Origin: Clostridiales bacterium
GTDB lineage: Bacteria > Bacillota > Clostridia > Lachnospirales > Lachnospiraceae
Direction: 5' to 3'
DNA length: 64,000 bases
Assembly (NCBI GenBank): GCA_020860715.1
Contig: JAJBTU010000013.1
Location: 1 to 64,000 of the forward strand
Shown here: positions 61,295 to 64,000 of the stretch, piece after piece
Layout: the number at the start of each line of letters is the position of its first letter
Position numbering within the stretch: position 1 is the stretch's first letter
Made by a program: the position numbers and the translations under genes
Notes under the pieces: model-generated
What the model saw: only the letters and a program-made list of their open reading frames with translations
Databases searched by the model: none
What the model was told of the DNA's origin: nothing

Positions 61295-62512
61295 TCACCT
61301 CTGATCTCTTTCCCCGTAAGATCCTGATTCCCCGCTTCGTCCGTTCTCCGGCCCTTCTTTCTGGCATACGGTCTCAATGACCCGATTCCACTGAGCTGTT
61401 ATCTGCTCCGGACGATATTTTTCCATTCCCCGCGCCGCAGCATCAGAAAAGCGTGTCCGCAGCGGTTCATTCTCCAGCAGCCGCCCGATTTTTTCTGCCA
61501 TTTCAGAACAGTCAAACGGCCGGATCAGATAACCGTTCTCTCCGTCCATGATCGCATCAGCCGGATCCGCCATCGTTGCAAAGCTGACGCAGGGCAGACC
61601 GGCCGCTCTGGCTTCCAGCAGCCCCATCGGAAGCGCCTCTGTGCGGGAAGTCAGTACAAACAGCTTTGCCTGCTTCAGATATCCATATACATTGTTCACT
61701 TTTCCTTCCGCGATCAGGCGACCTTCCAGATGTCGTATCCGGATCTCTTCTTCCAGAAATTCTTTCTGACCGCCGTCCCCCAGCACCAGCCATTGCCAGT
61801 CCGGATGATTGTTTAATACTTCCCCGGCGACCCTGACCAGATAATCAATGCCCTTTTCCGGTACAAGACGGGCTGTCGTGATAATCCAGTTTTTCTGGTG
61901 TGCAGCCGCGTCCGCTTCCATTTTTTCCGATGCCGCCTTTTCCCCACATGCCATCGATGTACCGCCATGCTCCCTATGCGGATCCCGTACCGGATTGGGA
62001 ATCGCGCAGACCCGGTCTTTTCGTCCAAGGTACTTCCTATAATTCTCCAGATCACATTGTGTCAGCGTCACCACATAGTCCGATCTTCTGACTGACCAGC
62101 GCAGGATCTGTCTTCGATACAGACTCTTCTGTTCAAAAGAATAATTGAAATGTTCCCAGGAGATCACCTTCACCGGAAGTCCCCAGGCTGCCGGAAGGGA
62201 AAGTACATCCAGCACAATGTCAATGTCAATGATCACATCAATCCTGTTTTCCCGCAGATAACGGCGCAGACGCGGCAGAATCTTAAGATAGCCCGGCCCC
62301 GGGTTCATCCATTTCCGGGAAAACGCACATCTGGGTATTCGCTCATCAATCGAATAAAACGGCTGCTCTTCCTGCTCGGTGAGGCTGGCAAAGCAGATCC
62401 GATATCGTTTCTCCCGCATCAGGCCGTTCGCGACCATTGTCGCGACGCGCTCCGTTCCGCCGCTCCTGGTAATGTCTCCGGAAAAAAAACAAATGGTTTT
62501 TTCTTCACTCAT
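61295..62512 (-). CDS. Glycosyltransferase family 4
   Basis: A 405-aa GT-B enzyme. FFSGDITRSGGTERVATMVANGL is the N-terminal glycine motif; the donor domain has ITTARLVPEKGIDYLVR near residue 215 and LTSRTEALPMGLLEARAAGLPCV with the E-x7-E signature near residue 290. It resembles EpsD/CapM-like transferases. A loop rich in Ala, Glu and Lys near residues 185-205 is extra. It lies between the PqqD-like gene and the fused transferase gene. Confidence 0.88.
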   Translation of the reverse strand: MSEEKTICFFSGDITRSGGTERVATMVANGLMREKRYRICFASLTEQEEQPFYSIDERIPRCAFSRKWMNPGPGYLKILPRLRRYLRENRIDVIIDIDIVLDVLSLPAAWGLPVKVISWEHFNYSFEQKSLYRRQILRWSVRRSDYVVTLTQCDLENYRKYLGRKDRVCAIPNPVRDPHREHGGTSMACGEKAASEKMEADAAAHQKNWIITTARLVPEKGIDYLVRVAGEVLNNHPDWQWLVLGDGGQKEFLEEEIRIRHLEGRLIAEGKVNNVYGYLKQAKLFVLTSRTEALPMGLLEARAAGLPCVSFATMADPADAIMDGENGYLIRPFDCSEMAEKIGRLLENEPLRTRFSDAAARGMEKYRPEQITAQWNRVIETVCQKEGPENGRSGESGSYGERDQR

Positions 62513-62533
62513 CGATCCCGTTCTCCTGCTTCC

Positions 62534-62818
62534 TCATTCTGAAATGCCATGCGCTTTCAGCATTTCCAGAAACTCCGTCACATCCGCAGATGCCTGCTCC
62601 GGAGAAATCCCACAGGATGCGCAAAGCCAGCTGACGATCTCATCCACACTCTTTCCTTTTCTGTGCAGCTCCCAGATTTCAGCTCCCATCTCGTTCACAG
62701 GTACAGGCTTTACATAGGGAACGCCTGGCTGCTCCATGTCAAGCAGCCAGCTAAGACCCGCCGCATGGCGCAGCTGATACCGTTCATTTATTGAAGTATT
62801 GTCTTTTTTCACACCCAT
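62534..62818 (-). CDS. PqqD-family small protein
   Basis: A 94-aa protein with the PqqD/RRE-like winged-helix pattern: a strand region ending PVNEMGAEIWELHRKGKSVDEIVSWLCASCGISPEQASADVTEFLEML. Known PqqD-like domains bind precursor peptides for modifying enzymes, but free copies with NTP_transf_5 genes occur widely in Firmicutes with unknown role. No radical SAM enzyme or obvious precursor peptide is visible here. It is the first gene of the minus-strand set. Confidence 0.75.
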   Translation of the reverse strand: MGVKKDNTSINERYQLRHAAGLSWLLDMEQPGVPYVKPVPVNEMGAEIWELHRKGKSVDEIVSWLCASCGISPEQASADVTEFLEMLKAHGISE

Positions 62819-62842
62819 CTTTTTTCCTTTTTTGATCCATAC

Positions 62843-62871
62843 TTTTTTTCCAGCAGAATTTATGTTATGAT
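62843..62871 (+). promoter_or_regulatory. Possible promoter of the DUF4832 gene
   Basis: TTTTTT, a 17-base spacer and TATGAT with an extended TG element just before it, about 40 bases upstream of the ATG at 62913. Confidence 0.4.
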
Positions 62872-62912
62872 TGAGCAGAAATCACAGGCAGCATCCGGCA
62901 GGGAGATCTCTT

Positions 62913-64000
62913 ATGAAAAAACGGTCAAAACGAATCTTAATTTCCTCTTTTCTGGCAATCCTTATTCTGGCGGCCGTACTATGCGTGTATCTTGTCCGGC
63001 AGCGTTATCTGGATGTCTCCTGGTCTTCTGAAAGTTTTGCGGAAACGGACGCTTCCCTGGTCAATCCCTATCGCGGTTTTTATACGATGCGAGGCTATTA
63101 TCTGAAAGAAGAAAACGATTCTCTTGCAGGCACGCTCGCAGACCACATCAGCTACAACGAGGGACTCTCTCTCGTCCTTGTCGAGATCAACCTGCAGGCC
63201 TACGCGGAAAGCGCGCTGTCTGAAAATGCGCTCACGCAGATTGACTCCATCCTGTCCGCCTGGGCCGACAGCGGTACACAGATCATTCTCCGCTTTCTTT
63301 ACGACTGGGACGGCAACGGACCTGCCAACGAACCTTCCTCACTGGAACAGATTCTGGAGCATATGGAACAGGTCGCGGATATCGTCAACCGCTACGCCGA
63401 TTACATCCATATCCTGCAGGGCATCTTCGTCGGCAGCTATGGAGAGATGAACAACTCCGCTTATCTTAACGCGGAAGATATGACCACGCTTATCACACAC
63501 CTTTCCGAGCTGACCGACCCGTCTATCTATCTCGCGGTCCGCACGCCCGCACAGTGGCGCACTGTTACAGGTCTGTTTTCCCTCCCGGATTCTTTCCCTG
63601 CTTTTGACGGCTCCCTGATTTCGCGTCTTGGTCTCTACAATGATGGAATCCTGGGCTCCGAATTCGACCTTGGCACCTACGGGGATACCTCACGGGAAGG
63701 CTCTGACAATCTTTCTGACGCAGGAACCCGCACTGAGGAACTGGCCTTTCAGGATGAACTCTGCCGCTATGTGCCAAACGGCGGCGAGGTGGTCTATGAC
63801 TATACAGAGGGAGATCTGTCCTTCGCCATTGACGCGCTCTCTCAAATGCATATCTCCTATCTGAACATCGCCTATGACACCAGTGTCCTGGATGCCTGGA
63901 AAGAGATTACCTACGAGGGCGACGATGTCTTTAACGGCTGCAGCGGTTATGATTATATCAGCGCGCATCTCGGCTATCGCTACATCCTGACCGGTTCCGC
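62913..64000 (+). CDS. DUF4874/DUF4832 exported protein, cut by the window end
   Basis: The frame opens at ATG 62913 after GGGAG and stays open to the end of the window (about 362 residues). A basic start and one membrane helix (ILISSFLAILILAAVLCVYLV) form a signal anchor. NPYRGFYTMRGYYL, LVLVEINLQAY, IILRFLYDWDGNG and GIFVGSYGEMNNS are typical of DUF4874, a glycosidase-like barrel found with DUF4832 in surface-glycan loci. The function is not known. It diverges from the PqqD-like gene. Confidence 0.8.
   Translation, partial: MKKRSKRILISSFLAILILAAVLCVYLVRQRYLDVSWSSESFAETDASLVNPYRGFYTMRGYYLKEENDSLAGTLADHISYNEGLSLVLVEINLQAYAESALSENALTQIDSILSAWADSGTQIILRFLYDWDGNGPANEPSSLEQILEHMEQVADIVNRYADYIHILQGIFVGSYGEMNNSAYLNAEDMTTLITHLSELTDPSIYLAVRTPAQWRTVTGLFSLPDSFPAFDGSLISRLGLYNDGILGSEFDLGTYGDTSREGSDNLSDAGTRTEELAFQDELCRYVPNGGEVVYDYTEGDLSFAIDALSQMHISYLNIAYDTSVLDAWKEITYEGDDVFNGCSGYDYISAHLGYRYILTGS

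Noticed and set aside
58959-62818. Ribosomally made peptide (RiPP) cluster
   Set aside because: A PqqD-like protein alone is not enough: no precursor peptide, radical SAM, cyclase or protease gene is seen among the neighbours.

Overview
The window reads as a chromosomal segment of a low-to-mid GC Gram-positive anaerobe of the Clostridia, most likely a Lachnospiraceae-type gut bacterium. This is inferred from strong AGGAGG-type ribosome binding sites, a yicC-remA-gmk-rpoZ-rimO-pgsA cluster, a class III (anaerobic) ribonucleotide reductase, bifunctional AdhE, RqcH, a truncated LtaS and AgrC/LytTR-type signalling. No tRNA, rRNA, CRISPR array or intact insertion sequence was recognised.

Positions 1 to 22.9 kb hold one long minus-strand surface-polysaccharide operon, read from right to left. 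A sigma-A-type promoter (22.88 kb) is followed by a roughly 440-nt structured leader with an intrinsic terminator and a hairpin that covers a Shine-Dalgarno sequence. The operon then encodes a PglF/CapD-like 4,6-dehydratase, a DegT/PglE-type aminotransferase, an LpxD-like N-acyltransferase, a FabG-like reductase, a dedicated acyl carrier protein, an AMP-forming acyl ligase, LuxE- and LuxC-like fatty-acid-reductase proteins, a PglC-like phosphoglycosyl transferase, a PIG-L deacetylase, a glycosyltransferase, an MBL hydrolase, an ATP-grasp ligase, a second SDR, a hexapeptide acetyltransferase, two more glycosyltransferases, a flippase, a pyruvyl transferase, a frameshifted F420-hydrogenase-beta-like protein and the start of a Wzy-like membrane protein. 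The part below about 7.5 kb is clearly more AT-rich, which suggests a mosaic. The most interesting block is 13.1-22.4 kb, where a bacillosamine-like sugar route is combined with a complete acyl-activation and reduction module (ligase, ACP, LuxE, LuxC, FabG, LpxD-like).

Positions 23 to 39.5 kb are mostly housekeeping: rplM-rpsI with its own promoter, a truncated ltaS relic, nrdD with a C-terminal redoxin domain, a secreted YD-repeat protein, pgsA, rimO, a DUF308 membrane protein, rpoZ, gmk, remA and yicC, then rqcH, rarA and tcdA. Gene relics (DUF6198, ltaS, an AAA ATPase N-terminus) mark sites of past rearrangement. Positions 39.5 to 46 kb hold a peptide/nickel-type ABC transporter operon headed by a SAM methyltransferase. 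Positions 46.1 to 49.5 kb hold adhE and an APH-family kinase gene.

Positions 49.8 to 64 kb begin with a candidate ~180-nt structured RNA and a YfhO-type membrane protein, followed by two small proteins and a LytTR regulator/AgrC-like kinase pair. A second glycan locus then follows: a UDP-glucuronate 4-epimerase, a flippase, a possible glycosyltransferase, a glycosyltransferase fused to an NTP_transf_5 domain, another glycosyltransferase, a PqqD-like protein and, diverging, a DUF4874/DUF4832 protein cut by the window end. Functions come from recognised motifs and gene context. No similarity search was possible.
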